From NCBI GenBank assembly GCA_026396015.1, contig JAPLXP010000014.1, positions 1 through 64,000 of the forward strand: a DNA stretch of 64,000 nt. The letters are read 5' to 3'. Below the pieces are notes generated by a model. That model was given only the letters and a program-made list of their open reading frames with translations. It made no database searches and was not told the origin of the DNA. Each line of letters opens with the position of its first letter. Positions within the stretch are counted from its first letter, which is position 1. This DNA is from Candidatus Nomurabacteria bacterium. GTDB taxonomy: Bacteria; Patescibacteria; Paceibacteria; UBA9973. Position numbers and translations under genes: made by a program. This document shows, in pieces, positions 16,613 through 26,911 of the stretch.

Positions 16613-18361
16613 TTATAAGCGACTATTTTTAATATGTTGAATCTTTTGGGTTAATATTTGATATTCTTCTATTAAATCTTTCGGTAGTGAATTATCCGAT
16701 CTATTCATATTGTCTGATACTACGATCAAACGTTCTTTTAATAGCTCCTCCTCAGTATTTAACAATAATTCTACTATATCCCGAGAAAGTGTATCTATCT
16801 TGCCACCATACCACATCTCAGCTTCAAATGAAAGAGATTCTATATATGGCGTATGGATATTTTCCAATTCCCCCCAATAGCTTTCTCCAAAAACTTCGTC
16901 TATTTTTTCTCTAAATACTTCTATCTGTTTTGATATTTCAATATTATTCTTTTGCCAATTCAGTATTCCAAACAGTCTTTTTAGTAATACATCTTTTCTA
17001 GAATCAACCACGCTCTTTATCACTTTTACTTTATCTTCTTTTACTTCAGAGAAAGTTTTATTTACTTTAAGAAAGTCTTGAAAGTCAGAAAAGATTGCTT
17101 GCTGCCCGAGTCCAGTATTACTTGCTATCTCCTGCATATAGGCATCAAGTTCGATAGAACTTTTGACCATAGCGAGATATGGAAATACAACTTCACGAAT
17201 TTTTCTGCCCCGGATTCTCAAATCACCAGTCTCATCACAAATACGTCGAACATAAAAAGTAATAATATTTACAGAATTTTTAATTATATTTTTCCAAACT
17301 TCACTATCCTTTTTTATTATATCTGCAGGGTCCTCACCTTCTGGGAGTATTGCTACTTTTACTTGCATATCGAATCCCAATGCTATCATCGCCCCACGTC
17401 CACATGCACGAATACCAGCACCATCTCCATCAAAAGCAAAAATTATATTCTGAGAGAGTCTGCGTAGTAGGCCAAGGTTATTTATCCGAGCATCATTTGT
17501 CTCAGTCGCATCTGCTAGTGCTGTACCTGAAGTAGCTACTGTATTGGTAAAGCCTGCTTGATGAGACAGGACCAGGTCTAGCTGCCCTTCTACGATGATA
17601 CTGTATCCACGAGTACGTATTGCAGTCTTGGCACGGTCGATACCAAATAATACATTGGATTTGTTGAACAGTGTGGTATCTGGGCTATTGAGATACTTTG
17701 CTTCTTCATCATCTGGACGTCCAAATATTCTCCCTGAAAAAGCAATCACTCTACCACTACTATCAGATATCGGAAACATAATGCGCCCACGAAAACGATC
17801 ATAAAAACTATTTTCTTTATTTTTTATCAAACCAATATTTTCAATTTCAGTCTTTGTAAACCCTTTTTTCAAAAGATAATCCGATACAGAGCGCCATTCA
17901 TGAGGAGCAAATCCAATTCTAAAATTCTTGATTGATTCATCAGATACTCCACGATTCAACAGATACATCCGAGCCTCAGAATTCTTCAAGAATTCCGCTT
18001 GGAAATATTTTGTCGCTTCTTCCATACAGTCATACAGGCGTTCCTTTTCATCTCTGTCTTCCTTGGAATTTCTAAAATCTTCGAGTGGCACACCAGCGCG
18101 GAGAGCTAGCATCTTCAATGCACCCTTAAAATCAGTACCTTCAAAGTGCTCCACAAAAGAAAAAATGTCACCGCGGGCGCCGCAACCAAAACAATAGTAA
18201 CTATTACGTTCAGGAGAAATATAGAAAGATGGAGTCTTTTCATTATGAAAAGGACATCTAGCTTTAAAATTTTTACCTGAACCCTCCACCGTGATGTACG
18301 ACGATAGTACATCCACGATGTTTAAGCGTTCTTTTATGGTTGGGACTACAGAAAGTGACAT
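16613..18361 (-). CDS. dnaG: DNA primase
   Basis: DnaG makes RNA primers for replication. The N-terminal CHC2 zinc finger (C-PFH ... YYCFGCGARGD), the TOPRIM core (IIVEGQLDLVLSHQAG, FAFDGDGAG) and a DnaB-interacting-type helical C-terminal region are visible in 582 residues, a normal length. It lies between rpoC and rpoD with gaps of 23 and 18 bases, so it is co-transcribed with RNA polymerase genes. The dnaG-rpoD link is the classical macromolecular synthesis arrangement, here fused to rpoBC. Confidence 0.97.
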   Translation of the reverse strand: MSLSVVPTIKERLNIVDVLSSYITVEGSGKNFKARCPFHNEKTPSFYISPERNSYYCFGCGARGDIFSFVEHFEGTDFKGALKMLALRAGVPLEDFRNSKEDRDEKERLYDCMEEATKYFQAEFLKNSEARMYLLNRGVSDESIKNFRIGFAPHEWRSVSDYLLKKGFTKTEIENIGLIKNKENSFYDRFRGRIMFPISDSSGRVIAFSGRIFGRPDDEEAKYLNSPDTTLFNKSNVLFGIDRAKTAIRTRGYSIIVEGQLDLVLSHQAGFTNTVATSGTALADATETNDARINNLGLLRRLSQNIIFAFDGDGAGIRACGRGAMIALGFDMQVKVAILPEGEDPADIIKKDSEVWKNIIKNSVNIITFYVRRICDETGDLRIRGRKIREVVFPYLAMVKSSIELDAYMQEIASNTGLGQQAIFSDFQDFLKVNKTFSEVKEDKVKVIKSVVDSRKDVLLKRLFGILNWQKNNIEISKQIEVFREKIDEVFGESYWGELENIHTPYIESLSFEAEMWYGGKIDTLSRDIVELLLNTEEELLKERLIVVSDNMNRSDNSLPKDLIEEYQILTQKIQHIKNSRL

Positions 18362-18384
18362 ATTCCCTAATTATATATTATTTG

Positions 18385-21300
18385 TTAATTTGTTTCTTCT
18401 ACGATAGATTCTTCGATCACCTCCATTTCCTTTTGGTCTTTTTGGTGATGAGCGAATCCAGTACCAGCTGGGATCAAGTTACCGATAATAACATTTTCCT
18501 TCAAGCCTCGGAGATTATCAACTCCTCCACGGATTGCATTGTTGATCAATACGCGGTTTGTGTTTTGGAATGAAGCAGCTGACAACCAACTCTTAGTTGT
18601 TAGAGATACTTCAGAGATACCTAGGACGATTGTCGTTGCTGTAGCAGGACGGCCATTTGCAGGTGCTACACGATCATTCTCTTCGATAAGCTCGATTGAT
18701 TCTACTATCTCACCTGGTGAGAATGTAGTATCTCCAGCATCCTTTATCTTCTTTCTTGAGAACATTTGACGAATGATTATTTCGATATGCTTACGAGAGA
18801 TTGATGCACTTTGTAGATCGTAAACTTTGTTGATTTCATTTACGATATACTCTTCTGCAGTTTCTTTTCCTCCGTATTTAACTATCTCATTGATATCAGC
18901 TGATCCATCAGTAAGTAGATCTCCCTTCTTTATCTTGTCTCCTGCTCTTACTACTGGCTGACGACGGAATGCAACAGTGTATTCCATTTCATTTGTCTTT
19001 GCATCACCCTTTGTGTCAGATAGGACTTTGATAACTTTTTCTTTTCCATTGTTTGTGATTTCAAGAACTTCACCATCTGTCTGAGAAATAATAGCTGGGT
19101 TCTTTGGTAGACGACGCTCGAAGATTTCTTCAACACGAGGCAAACCAGTAGTGATGTCGACTGTCGCCACACCTCCAGCGTGGAAAGTACGAAGTGTAAG
19201 CTGAGTACCTGGCTCACCGATAGCTTGCGCTGCGATGATACCTACAGCCTGACCGATTTCAATCAAACAGTTGCGTCCAAGATCAAGACCGTAACACATA
19301 CGACATAGTCCATGGACTGTCTCACATGATAGTGGTGTACGAACAAAAGCTTCCTTTACTCCTGCCTTATCAATCATCTTTGCATCTTCTTTTGTAACGA
19401 GAGTTCCCTTCTTCTTTATGACTTTTCCAAAACCATCCTTAACATCCATAAGTAGAACACGTCCTGATACATACTTTGCAAATACTCCTTCAACAGCATG
19501 AATCATTTTTCCATTCTTTGTTCCACAATCCTCTTCAGTGATTACGACATCTTGTGCGACGTCTACTAGACGACGTGTTAGATATCCAGCCTTTGCAGTG
19601 TTGAGCGCTGTATCGGCAGCACCCTTACGAGAACCGTGAGTAGTAATGAAGTATTCAAGTGGTGATAGACCTTCGATATATGAAGGAACGATTGGGAAGT
19701 CTAGAGTCTCTCCAGAAGTATTCACAATCAAACCGATCATTCCACACATCTGTACTAGAGATCCCATATTTCCGCGGGCTCCTGAAGTAATCAGGTCGTA
19801 TGTAGAACCTGTAATGTCGAGAGTAGCAGGGATTATCTTTTCGATTTCCTTCTTTGCATTTTCCCAGATTTGAATAATCTTCTGATATTCTTCATCTTCT
19901 GAAAGCAAACCTTCATTGTATTGATCACGAACTGCTAATTCTGATGCACGTGCAGTCTTTACGATAGCAGTCTTACCTTCTGGCACAGACACATTGTCTA
20001 TACCCCAAGTAACACCAGAGTAAGTAGCATATTTGAATCCGAAAGTTTTTATTTTATCAAGAATTTTTGGAGTACGGTCGATACCATAGTGCATGATCAT
20101 CTCATCTACGAGTGCTGACATACGCTTGATAGTAATTTCTTCATTCAAGTATGGGAAATCATCTGGAAGAATACTGTTGAAGAATAGACGCCCAACTGTA
20201 GTCTCGAATGGCTTGCCTTCGAATTTATTGTAACGAGCTTTTTCACTTCCTAGAACCTTGATCTTTGCACGGAATGTAATAGCACCTAGATCAAAAGCAG
20301 TGATAGCTTGGTTTGGACCCGTAAAAATCATTCCTTCACCCTTTTCACCATCTACAGACTTTGTCATCCAGTAACATCCAAGAACGATATCCATCTTTGG
20401 GTTTACGATTGGAGCTCCATCTTGAGGCTTTAGCAAGTTCTTTGCTGATGACATAAAGTCACGAGCTTCAGCTTGAGCTTCTTCTCCTAGTGGAACATAT
20501 ACAGCCATCTGGTCTCCGTCGAAGTCGGCGTTGAATCCAGCACAGACTAGAGGGTGAACCTGGATAGCATTACCTTCGATTAGGATCGGTTTGAAAGCTT
20601 GGATACCTAGACGGTGAAGTGTAGGAGCACGGTTTAGAAGCACGTGTTTTCCACGGATCACCTCTTCAAGGATTGCCCAAACTTCTGGAATACCTTCTTC
20701 TATCAAACGGTTTGCACCACGGATATTGAAAGCTAATTCTGTCTCAAGAACTTTTGCGATTACGAATGGACGGAACAATTCCAGTGCCATGTGCTTTGGA
20801 AGTCCACATTCATCAAGATCTAAGTTTGGACCCACAACGATAACAGAACGTCCAGAGTAGTCCACACGCTTTCCGAGCAAGTTTTGACGGAATAGACCTT
20901 GTTTTGATTTTAGGTTGTCTGAAAGAGATTTCAATGCACGCTTTTGAGATGAAGACACAGCTTGCGAATCATTCTGCTTTGCGATTGAGTTGTCGATCAA
21001 TGCATCTACTGCTTCTTGAAGAATACGCTTTTCGTTTCGGAGGATTACATCTGGAGCACCGATTTCCTTCAATTTCTTTAGACGGTTGTTTCTGTTTATA
21101 ACACGACGATATAGATCGTTTAGATCTGAAGTCGCATGACGTCCACCATCAAGAGCCACCATAGGGCGGAGTGCTGGAGGAATAACAGGGATAACTGTCA
21201 TGAACATCCATTCAGGACGGATTCCTGAAAGGATCATTGAACGGATCAATGATAGACGCTTTTCCAATTTCTCTTTATCTAGAGTTGAAGCTTTTGGAAG

Positions 21301-22011
21301 CATAGCTTCTGTTTCAGTCTTTAATTTTTCAAGATCAAGATTTTTGAAAATTGTGTATATAGCTTCAGCACCGATACTTGCATCAAAACAAGAACCGTAC
21401 TTTAGACTAAAGTGGTGGTAGGCTATTTCATTTAAAACTTTTCCTGGAATTATCTCGCCGATCTCTCTCTTTGTATTTGAAAGAAGTTCTTTTAATTTTT
21501 CTTTTGTTTCTTCGTCATTTGCACCCTTTATCTTTGATTTGAATTCACTATCAAGATTCTTAATAACTTCATCTTTTTCAGATTGGTGAACATTGATGAT
21601 GATGTATCCAGCAAAGTAAATAACTTTTTCCAAATCAGAAACTGAAATGTTCAAAAGTGTAGACATACGACTTGGTACTCCACGTAGGAACCAAATGTGT
21701 GCCACAGGTGATGCAAGGTCGATGTGACCCATACGATCACGACGAACTATAGAGCGAGTAACCTCAACTCCACATTTTTCACAGACGATATCCTTGTAGC
21801 GAATACGTCGGTATTTTCCACAGTAACATTCGTAGTCTTTTTCTGGTCCGAAGATTCTTTCGTCGAATAGTCCAGAGCGCTCTGAGCGGCCTGTACGGTA
21901 GTTTATTGTCTCGGGCTTTGTAACTTCTCCATATGACCATTCACGAATACGATCAGGGCTAGCGAGGGAGAGTGTGATTGAATCAAAATCTGTTGTATCT
22001 ATTGTTTTCAT
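18385..22011 (-). CDS. rpoC: RNA polymerase subunit beta'
   Basis: The 1208 residues include the zinc ribbon CYCGKYRRIRYKDIVCEKC, the catalytic NADFDGDQMAVYVPL with three aspartates binding magnesium, the bridge helix and trigger loop region (GSRKGAADTALNTAKAGYLTRR), and the second zinc site (CETVHGLCRMCYGLD). It is shorter than the 1407-residue E. coli subunit because lineage-specific inserts are absent. It follows rpoB by 24 bases. Confidence 0.98.
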   Translation of the reverse strand: MKTIDTTDFDSITLSLASPDRIREWSYGEVTKPETINYRTGRSERSGLFDERIFGPEKDYECYCGKYRRIRYKDIVCEKCGVEVTRSIVRRDRMGHIDLASPVAHIWFLRGVPSRMSTLLNISVSDLEKVIYFAGYIIINVHQSEKDEVIKNLDSEFKSKIKGANDEETKEKLKELLSNTKREIGEIIPGKVLNEIAYHHFSLKYGSCFDASIGAEAIYTIFKNLDLEKLKTETEAMLPKASTLDKEKLEKRLSLIRSMILSGIRPEWMFMTVIPVIPPALRPMVALDGGRHATSDLNDLYRRVINRNNRLKKLKEIGAPDVILRNEKRILQEAVDALIDNSIAKQNDSQAVSSSQKRALKSLSDNLKSKQGLFRQNLLGKRVDYSGRSVIVVGPNLDLDECGLPKHMALELFRPFVIAKVLETELAFNIRGANRLIEEGIPEVWAILEEVIRGKHVLLNRAPTLHRLGIQAFKPILIEGNAIQVHPLVCAGFNADFDGDQMAVYVPLGEEAQAEARDFMSSAKNLLKPQDGAPIVNPKMDIVLGCYWMTKSVDGEKGEGMIFTGPNQAITAFDLGAITFRAKIKVLGSEKARYNKFEGKPFETTVGRLFFNSILPDDFPYLNEEITIKRMSALVDEMIMHYGIDRTPKILDKIKTFGFKYATYSGVTWGIDNVSVPEGKTAIVKTARASELAVRDQYNEGLLSEDEEYQKIIQIWENAKKEIEKIIPATLDITGSTYDLITSGARGNMGSLVQMCGMIGLIVNTSGETLDFPIVPSYIEGLSPLEYFITTHGSRKGAADTALNTAKAGYLTRRLVDVAQDVVITEEDCGTKNGKMIHAVEGVFAKYVSGRVLLMDVKDGFGKVIKKKGTLVTKEDAKMIDKAGVKEAFVRTPLSCETVHGLCRMCYGLDLGRNCLIEIGQAVGIIAAQAIGEPGTQLTLRTFHAGGVATVDITTGLPRVEEIFERRLPKNPAIISQTDGEVLEITNNGKEKVIKVLSDTKGDAKTNEMEYTVAFRRQPVVRAGDKIKKGDLLTDGSADINEIVKYGGKETAEEYIVNEINKVYDLQSASISRKHIEIIIRQMFSRKKIKDAGDTTFSPGEIVESIELIEENDRVAPANGRPATATTIVLGISEVSLTTKSWLSAASFQNTNRVLINNAIRGGVDNLRGLKENVIIGNLIPAGTGFAHHQKDQKEMEVIEESIVEETN

Positions 22012-22035
22012 AATTTTAATTTTAATTTTAATCTA

Positions 22036-25000
22036 TTAAAAATTCCCCTTACGTAGATCGACGTCCAGTGCTAGTCCACGGAGATATGCTAGTAATACAT
22101 TGAATGATGCTGGTACATTTGGTTCACCGATTGGCTTGCCTTTGATAATCGCATCGAATGTCTGTGAACGTCCAACGATATCGTCAGATTTGATAGTGAG
22201 CATTTCGCGGAGTGTATAAGCAGCTCCATGACCTTCCAATGCCCACACCTCCATTTCTCCGAAACGTTGCCCTCCACCTTGAGCTTTACCTCCGAGTGGC
22301 TGTTGAGTAATGAGTGAGTACGGACCGATTGAACGCATGTGCAGCTTGTCTTCCACCATGTGGTGCAGCTTGAGCATGTACATATAACCGATAGCGATAT
22401 CCTGGTCAAAAGCATCACCTGTACGTCCATCGTAAAGTGTAACCTTACCTGATTCTGGCATTCCTGAAGCTACTAGTTCAGCTTTGATTTCTGGAACTGT
22501 CGCAGATGTAAATGGTGGAACGATAGCCTGGTATCCGAGTGTGTGTGCAGCATAACCCAAGTGCATTTCTAGGACCTGTCCTAGGTTCATACGAGATGGA
22601 ACACCGAGCGGAGTTAGAACAACATCCACAGGAGTACCGTCTGCCATGAATGGCATTTCTTCCTCTGGCAAGATAACAGAGATGACACCCTTGTTACCGT
22701 GACGTCCAGCGAGCTTGTCACCCACTGAGATATTTCTGATTTGTGCGATTTCCACGATGATACGCTTGATGATACCTGATTCTAGATTGTGACCTTGATC
22801 ACGTGAGAATATCTTGATACCAACAACACGTCCCTTCTTGCCGTGTTCAAGACGTAGAGAACTGTCTTTTACATCACGAGCTTTTTCAGTAAAGATAGAA
22901 CGTAGTAGGCGCTCTTCTGGAGTAAGTTCTGTCTCACCCTTTGGAGTGATCTTACCTACGAGAATATCGTTTTCACGGATTTCAGCACCGACAGTAATGA
23001 TACCGTCTTCATCCAAGTCTTTCAATTTATTTTCACCAACGTTTGGAATATCACGAGTTGTGACCTCGGGTCCGAGTTTTGTATCACGCACGTTACATAC
23101 GAATTCTGTAACATAAATACTTGTGAATTTACTCTTCTTTACAAGACGCTCTGATAGGATGATCGCATCTTCGTAGTTTGCACCTCCCCATGACATGAAT
23201 GCTGTGAGTACGTTCTGACCAAGAGCAATCTGACCACGATCAGTAGTAGATGTATCTGCTAGAACCATACCTTTTTTCACAGTCTCACCCATAGACACAC
23301 TTGGTCTCTGGTGGAATGTAGAGAAGTTGTTTGTACGAGAAAATGTAACGAGTGGATATGTATGATCTTTGCCTTTGTCATCTGTAACTGTAACTTTCTT
23401 TCCATCAACATATGACACCTTACCATTTACCTCTGATACGACTAGACGTCCAGATGAACGAGCAGCAAGTTCTTCCATACCAGTAGCAACCAACGGTGCT
23501 TCTGGAGTTATGCAGGCCATAGCCTGCTTTTGCATGTTACTTCCCATGAGTGTACGGTGACCGTTATCGTGTTCTAGGAATGGAATCATAGAAGTAGCAA
23601 TAGAGAATGGCTGGTTTGTAGCCACGTCGATAAAGTCTATTTCATCGCGCTTCACTATTCCAGGATTTGTCTTGATACGAGCTTCAACATATTCTTCAGA
23701 GATTTTTCCAGCTTCATCGTACTTTACACCAGCATGAGCGATGTTGTACTTTTCTTCTTCAAGAGCATTCAAATACACCACTTCGGAAGTGATCTTACCT
23801 TTGTTTACTTTGATGTATGGAGTCTCGATAATACCGAATTCATTGATCTTTGCATAGGTAGACAAGTGCAAGATAAGACCGATGTTTGGACCTTCTGGAG
23901 TGTGGATAGGACATACACGACCGTAGTGGGATGTATGCACGTCACGAACTTCTAGACCTGCACGCTCGCGAGTAAGACCTCCGGGTCCGAGTGCTGACAG
24001 AGTTCTGAGGTGCTCTACTTCGGCCATCACGTTTTCTTGGTTCATGAATTGTGAAAGCTGGTTAGCTGTGAAGAATTCCTTGATACGAGCCTGAAGTGGA
24101 CGCTGGTTTATGATCTGGATTGGCATTGTAGTACCGACGTCTATAGTAGACATACGGTCTTGAACATTACGCTTGATCTGAGCCATACCCATGCGAACTT
24201 TTTGCTGGAACATTTCTCCGACATAGCGGACACGACGCTGACCTAGGTGGTCGATATCGTCTGCCTTTGCATGAGGATCAGAATTTAGAGCTGTAATATG
24301 AGAGATGATAGTAACTACGTCTTCTGCAGAAATAACACGACGCTCCATTTCTTTTGCATCCATGTTCTTTTCAAAACGCTTGTTGAAACGGAAACGTCCA
24401 ACAGGAGAAAGATCATAACGCTCGTTTGAAAGGAGTGTAGTTATAAAATCACGAGCATTGTCTGGAGTAGCTAGGTCACCATCACGAAGACGCTTGTATA
24501 TCTCGATATATGAGTCAGATAGTGTCTTTGCTGGATCCTTTTCGATACATGCATTGATTACCTTCAATAGGGCCTCATCTTTACTGAAAGCTTTGGTCAT
24601 AGCTTCATCGGTATGCATTCCTAGGACACGCAAAAGAGACGCAATTGAAAACTTGCGCTTTTTATCGATGCGTACATATATAGCACCATCTGGATCTGAT
24701 TCTATTTCAATCCAAACTCCACGTGCTGGGATTATCTTTGCACCAAAATATCTCTTACTCTTCATTTCCTGATCAGTAAAGAAAACTCCGAATGAACGAG
24801 TAAGCTGAGGAACGATAACACGCTCTACTCCATTGATAATGAAAGTACCGTGCTTTGTCATCAACGGCACATCTGCCATGAAGATTTCCTGCTCTTTTGT
24901 TGTACCTAGGCTTTTGTTTAGAAGACTAACGCGAGTTTTTAGTGGACCCTCGTAAGTCAATTTGTTTATTTTTGTATATTCTTCATCAAACTTTGACTCA

Positions 25001-25206
25001 CCAAGAGTGAATGAAGTGAAATTCAATTGGAACTTTTTGTCAGAGTAATCGTTGATTGGAGAAAATTCCTTAAAAACTTCTTTCAACCCACTCTCTACTA
25101 ACCAATTGAATGAGACGATTTGATTCTCAATCAAATTAGGAAACTCGACCAACGGTTTTTTGTACCGTGAAAAATACTTTTTCTCTCGTGCTGCTGTTTT
25201 TTTCAT
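22036..25206 (-). CDS. rpoB: RNA polymerase subunit beta
   Basis: The 1056 residues hold the rifampicin-pocket segment (ANQLSQFMNQENVMAEVEHLRTLSALGPGG), in which the usual FMDQ-NP-LAE contacts are partly changed, the catalytic-site GENKL and KLAGRHGNKGVIS, and the C-terminal FGEMEVWALEGHGAAYTLREML. It is much shorter than the 1342-residue E. coli subunit, lacking its dispensable inserts. It is the first gene of the rpoBC-dnaG-rpoD unit. The segment corresponding to the rifampicin cluster reads QFMNQEN where sensitive bacteria usually have QFMDQNN. Confidence 0.98.
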   Translation of the reverse strand: MKKTAAREKKYFSRYKKPLVEFPNLIENQIVSFNWLVESGLKEVFKEFSPINDYSDKKFQLNFTSFTLGESKFDEEYTKINKLTYEGPLKTRVSLLNKSLGTTKEQEIFMADVPLMTKHGTFIINGVERVIVPQLTRSFGVFFTDQEMKSKRYFGAKIIPARGVWIEIESDPDGAIYVRIDKKRKFSIASLLRVLGMHTDEAMTKAFSKDEALLKVINACIEKDPAKTLSDSYIEIYKRLRDGDLATPDNARDFITTLLSNERYDLSPVGRFRFNKRFEKNMDAKEMERRVISAEDVVTIISHITALNSDPHAKADDIDHLGQRRVRYVGEMFQQKVRMGMAQIKRNVQDRMSTIDVGTTMPIQIINQRPLQARIKEFFTANQLSQFMNQENVMAEVEHLRTLSALGPGGLTRERAGLEVRDVHTSHYGRVCPIHTPEGPNIGLILHLSTYAKINEFGIIETPYIKVNKGKITSEVVYLNALEEEKYNIAHAGVKYDEAGKISEEYVEARIKTNPGIVKRDEIDFIDVATNQPFSIATSMIPFLEHDNGHRTLMGSNMQKQAMACITPEAPLVATGMEELAARSSGRLVVSEVNGKVSYVDGKKVTVTDDKGKDHTYPLVTFSRTNNFSTFHQRPSVSMGETVKKGMVLADTSTTDRGQIALGQNVLTAFMSWGGANYEDAIILSERLVKKSKFTSIYVTEFVCNVRDTKLGPEVTTRDIPNVGENKLKDLDEDGIITVGAEIRENDILVGKITPKGETELTPEERLLRSIFTEKARDVKDSSLRLEHGKKGRVVGIKIFSRDQGHNLESGIIKRIIVEIAQIRNISVGDKLAGRHGNKGVISVILPEEEMPFMADGTPVDVVLTPLGVPSRMNLGQVLEMHLGYAAHTLGYQAIVPPFTSATVPEIKAELVASGMPESGKVTLYDGRTGDAFDQDIAIGYMYMLKLHHMVEDKLHMRSIGPYSLITQQPLGGKAQGGGQRFGEMEVWALEGHGAAYTLREMLTIKSDDIVGRSQTFDAIIKGKPIGEPNVPASFNVLLAYLRGLALDVDLRKGNF

Positions 25207-25520
25207 ATTTACAAAAATAAAATTAATAAATAGTTATTTTATCAATTTTATAAACGAAAAAACACCAAGGTGACCAAACCTTAATGTGTAATACTATTAC
25301 ATTATGCCTTTTGTACTGTTTTGCAAAATAGCTTTAGTAATTGGGTTAATAAATCGATTAAATCTGTCATAACTCAATCTATTCAATCTGTGCATATCTT
25401 ATACCAAAATCGCTAAAATGTCAATATTTTGCAACGAATTGCCTTTTAAGGCAAAAAGGTGTATCATTTTCTTAATTTGGCTTGAACATTGATAATTTTT
25501 AAATCTAAAAATACATACAT
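25207..25520. other. Divergent intergenic region between rpoB and a secreted-protein gene
   Basis: This region must contain the rpoB promoter, but I cannot fix a clear hexamer pair. It holds a perfect 16-base palindrome TTGCCTTTTAAGGCAA at 25439-25454 and imperfect dyads around 25264-25283 and 25281-25305. These could be operator or attenuator structures. No gene or RNA is recognised. Confidence 0.4.
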
Positions 25521-26003
25521 ATGACAAAGTTTAACATACTAATCATCATTGTAGTTCCCTGCTGCACAAGTGATTGCGGAGAACATTACAAGATCTCAGG
25601 TGAGTTATCTTCAAAAGGAGACAAAACTAAACAAATTAGTTCTACTGTAGAAAATAACAAACTAAAGACAAACGAAGTATTCACTCCTACAGATAATGTT
25701 TACGCTAAATTTTTAGCGGAAAATATTTACTCGAATTTTACAGAAATAGAAGAATTATCGGATAAAAATTTTAATCCATACGATGCATCTTATTTAATTT
25801 CTGTAAAACTTAATAAAATTATAGAACCCCATTCAAAGAAAAACGCTACAATAATAGTAAGTAAAAAAACAGCAGAACAAATACTATTATTAAAAGAATT
25901 CATCTCGTTTAATCCCCCATCAAGTGTTCAACCTTATGAAATATATGTATTTAATAGGTTTGAAAATTCAATCAAAATGGTAGCACAACAGTCGCTATCT
26001 TAA
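25521..26003 (+). CDS. Small secreted or lipoprotein-like protein of unknown function
   Basis: The 160 residues begin with a short hydrophobic segment and cysteines (FNILIIIVVPCCTSDCG), which might be a lipoprotein signal although P at position -1 is not canonical. The rest is Lys/Asn/Ser-rich with a possible alpha/beta domain (SYLISVKLNKIIEPHSKKNATIIVSKKTAEQILLLKEF). It is more AT-rich than its neighbours. I recognise no family, and it stands alone between a divergent rpoB and a convergent trmD. Confidence 0.55.
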   Translation: MTKFNILIIIVVPCCTSDCGEHYKISGELSSKGDKTKQISSTVENNKLKTNEVFTPTDNVYAKFLAENIYSNFTEIEELSDKNFNPYDASYLISVKLNKIIEPHSKKNATIIVSKKTAEQILLLKEFISFNPPSSVQPYEIYVFNRFENSIKMVAQQSLS

Positions 26004-26011
26004 AAAAACAC

Positions 26012-26042
26012 GAAACTTGAATAATATTATTATTCAAGTTTC
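26012..26042. terminator. Bidirectional terminator between converging genes
   Basis: GAAACTTGAATAATA pairs perfectly with TATTATTCAAGTTTC, flanked by A-run and T-run. It separates the small secreted-protein gene from trmD. Confidence 0.8.
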
Positions 26043-26045
26043 TTT

Positions 26046-26753
26046 TTATTTTTTACCAAGCTTCCAATTCTCTATTTTTTTATGATCACCGGATAGTAAT
26101 ACAGGTGGAACCTTGTATTTTTTACTTTTTATTTGTCCGTTCTTAGTAGTAGGAAATTCAAATATCTCTGGTCTTGTATATATCTCACTACTAGAAACTC
26201 TGGACTCTTCTCGAGAATCAAAATTGCCCAATACGCCGGGAATCTGACGTGCCATACAATCTATTAGTATCATAGCGGGTAGCTCGCCACCTGTGAGGAC
26301 ATAGTCCCCGATCGAAATCTTTTTAGTCTTGAATACCTTGTCTACACGAGCATCGATACCCTCATAGCGACCACAGATCATAATCACATCTGTGTACTTC
26401 TTTGTAGTCTTGTATGCGAAATCTGTCGTAAACTTTTCTCCTGATGGAACAAAATTTATAATAAGAGTTTTTGCTGTTTTTTTCTTCTCTAGTTTTTTGA
26501 CGATACTATCTATAGCCTTGATTATCGGCTCTGCCATCATGACCATACCTGGACCACCACCATATGGGCGCTCATCTATCTGTAGTGATACATTGCCATC
26601 TGGCCAAACTTTTCTGTATTTTCCAGAGACAAACTTTCTAGGATTCACAAAGTTCACCTTTATCTTCTTTTCCTTTATCGCACGTGCAAGAATAGACTCG
26701 CCTAAGTACGAGTCGAACATCTCTGGAAATAAAGTTATTATGTGAAAATTCAT
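26046..26753 (-). CDS. trmD: tRNA (guanine-N1-)-methyltransferase
   Basis: TrmD methylates G37 next to the anticodon of several tRNAs using S-adenosylmethionine, preventing frameshifts. The start MNFHIITLFPEMFDSYL, the cofactor knot region (MICGRYEGIDARV, IGDYVLTGGELPAMILID) and PPVLLSGDHKKIENW are all family marks. I use the ATG at 26753 rather than 26780 because of both the conserved start and a promoter just upstream. It is the third gene of the rpsP-khpA-trmD cluster, without the usual rimM and rplS. Confidence 0.97.
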   Translation of the reverse strand: MNFHIITLFPEMFDSYLGESILARAIKEKKIKVNFVNPRKFVSGKYRKVWPDGNVSLQIDERPYGGGPGMVMMAEPIIKAIDSIVKKLEKKKTAKTLIINFVPSGEKFTTDFAYKTTKKYTDVIMICGRYEGIDARVDKVFKTKKISIGDYVLTGGELPAMILIDCMARQIPGVLGNFDSREESRVSSSEIYTRPEIFEFPTTKNGQIKSKKYKVPPVLLSGDHKKIENWKLGKK

Positions 26754-26759
26754 ATCGTT

Positions 26760-26788
26760 ACGATACCACAAAATACTCAATTTATCAA
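26760..26788 (-). promoter_or_regulatory. Promoter of trmD
   Basis: TTGATA (26788-26783), a 17-base spacer and TATCGT (26765-26760) stand six bases before the ATG at 26753. Confidence 0.5.
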
Positions 26789-26795
26789 AACAAAG

Positions 26796-26904
26796 AAAAA
26801 GGCCTCAGATGCGAGGCGCAGTCGAGGATACGAGGGAGATGTAGTTGTTCTACATTGACCGAAGTACCGGAGACTGCAACAAAGCAGATGAGGCCTTTTT
26901 ATTT
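26796..26904. ncRNA. Structured palindromic element between khpA and trmD
   Basis: About 105 bases fold as one long interrupted hairpin. The outer stem AAAAGGCCTCA/TGAGGCCTTTT is followed by TGC/GCA, an inner stem GCAGTC/GACTGC, a purine-rich asymmetric section (GAGGATACGAGGGAG against GACCGAAGTACCGGA), and a terminal hairpin ATGTAG-TTGTT-CTACAT. The outer stem with a T-run can terminate the rpsP-khpA transcript on the minus strand. The conserved-looking interior suggests more than a simple terminator. I cannot assign a known RNA family. Confidence 0.5.
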
Positions 26905-26911
26905 GTTTTAC

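Noticed and set aside
26796..26904. Structured element between khpA and trmD as a tRNA or simple coding repeat
   Set aside because: No cloverleaf or anticodon arm can be built and no open frame carries a start signal; only the long hairpin is supported.
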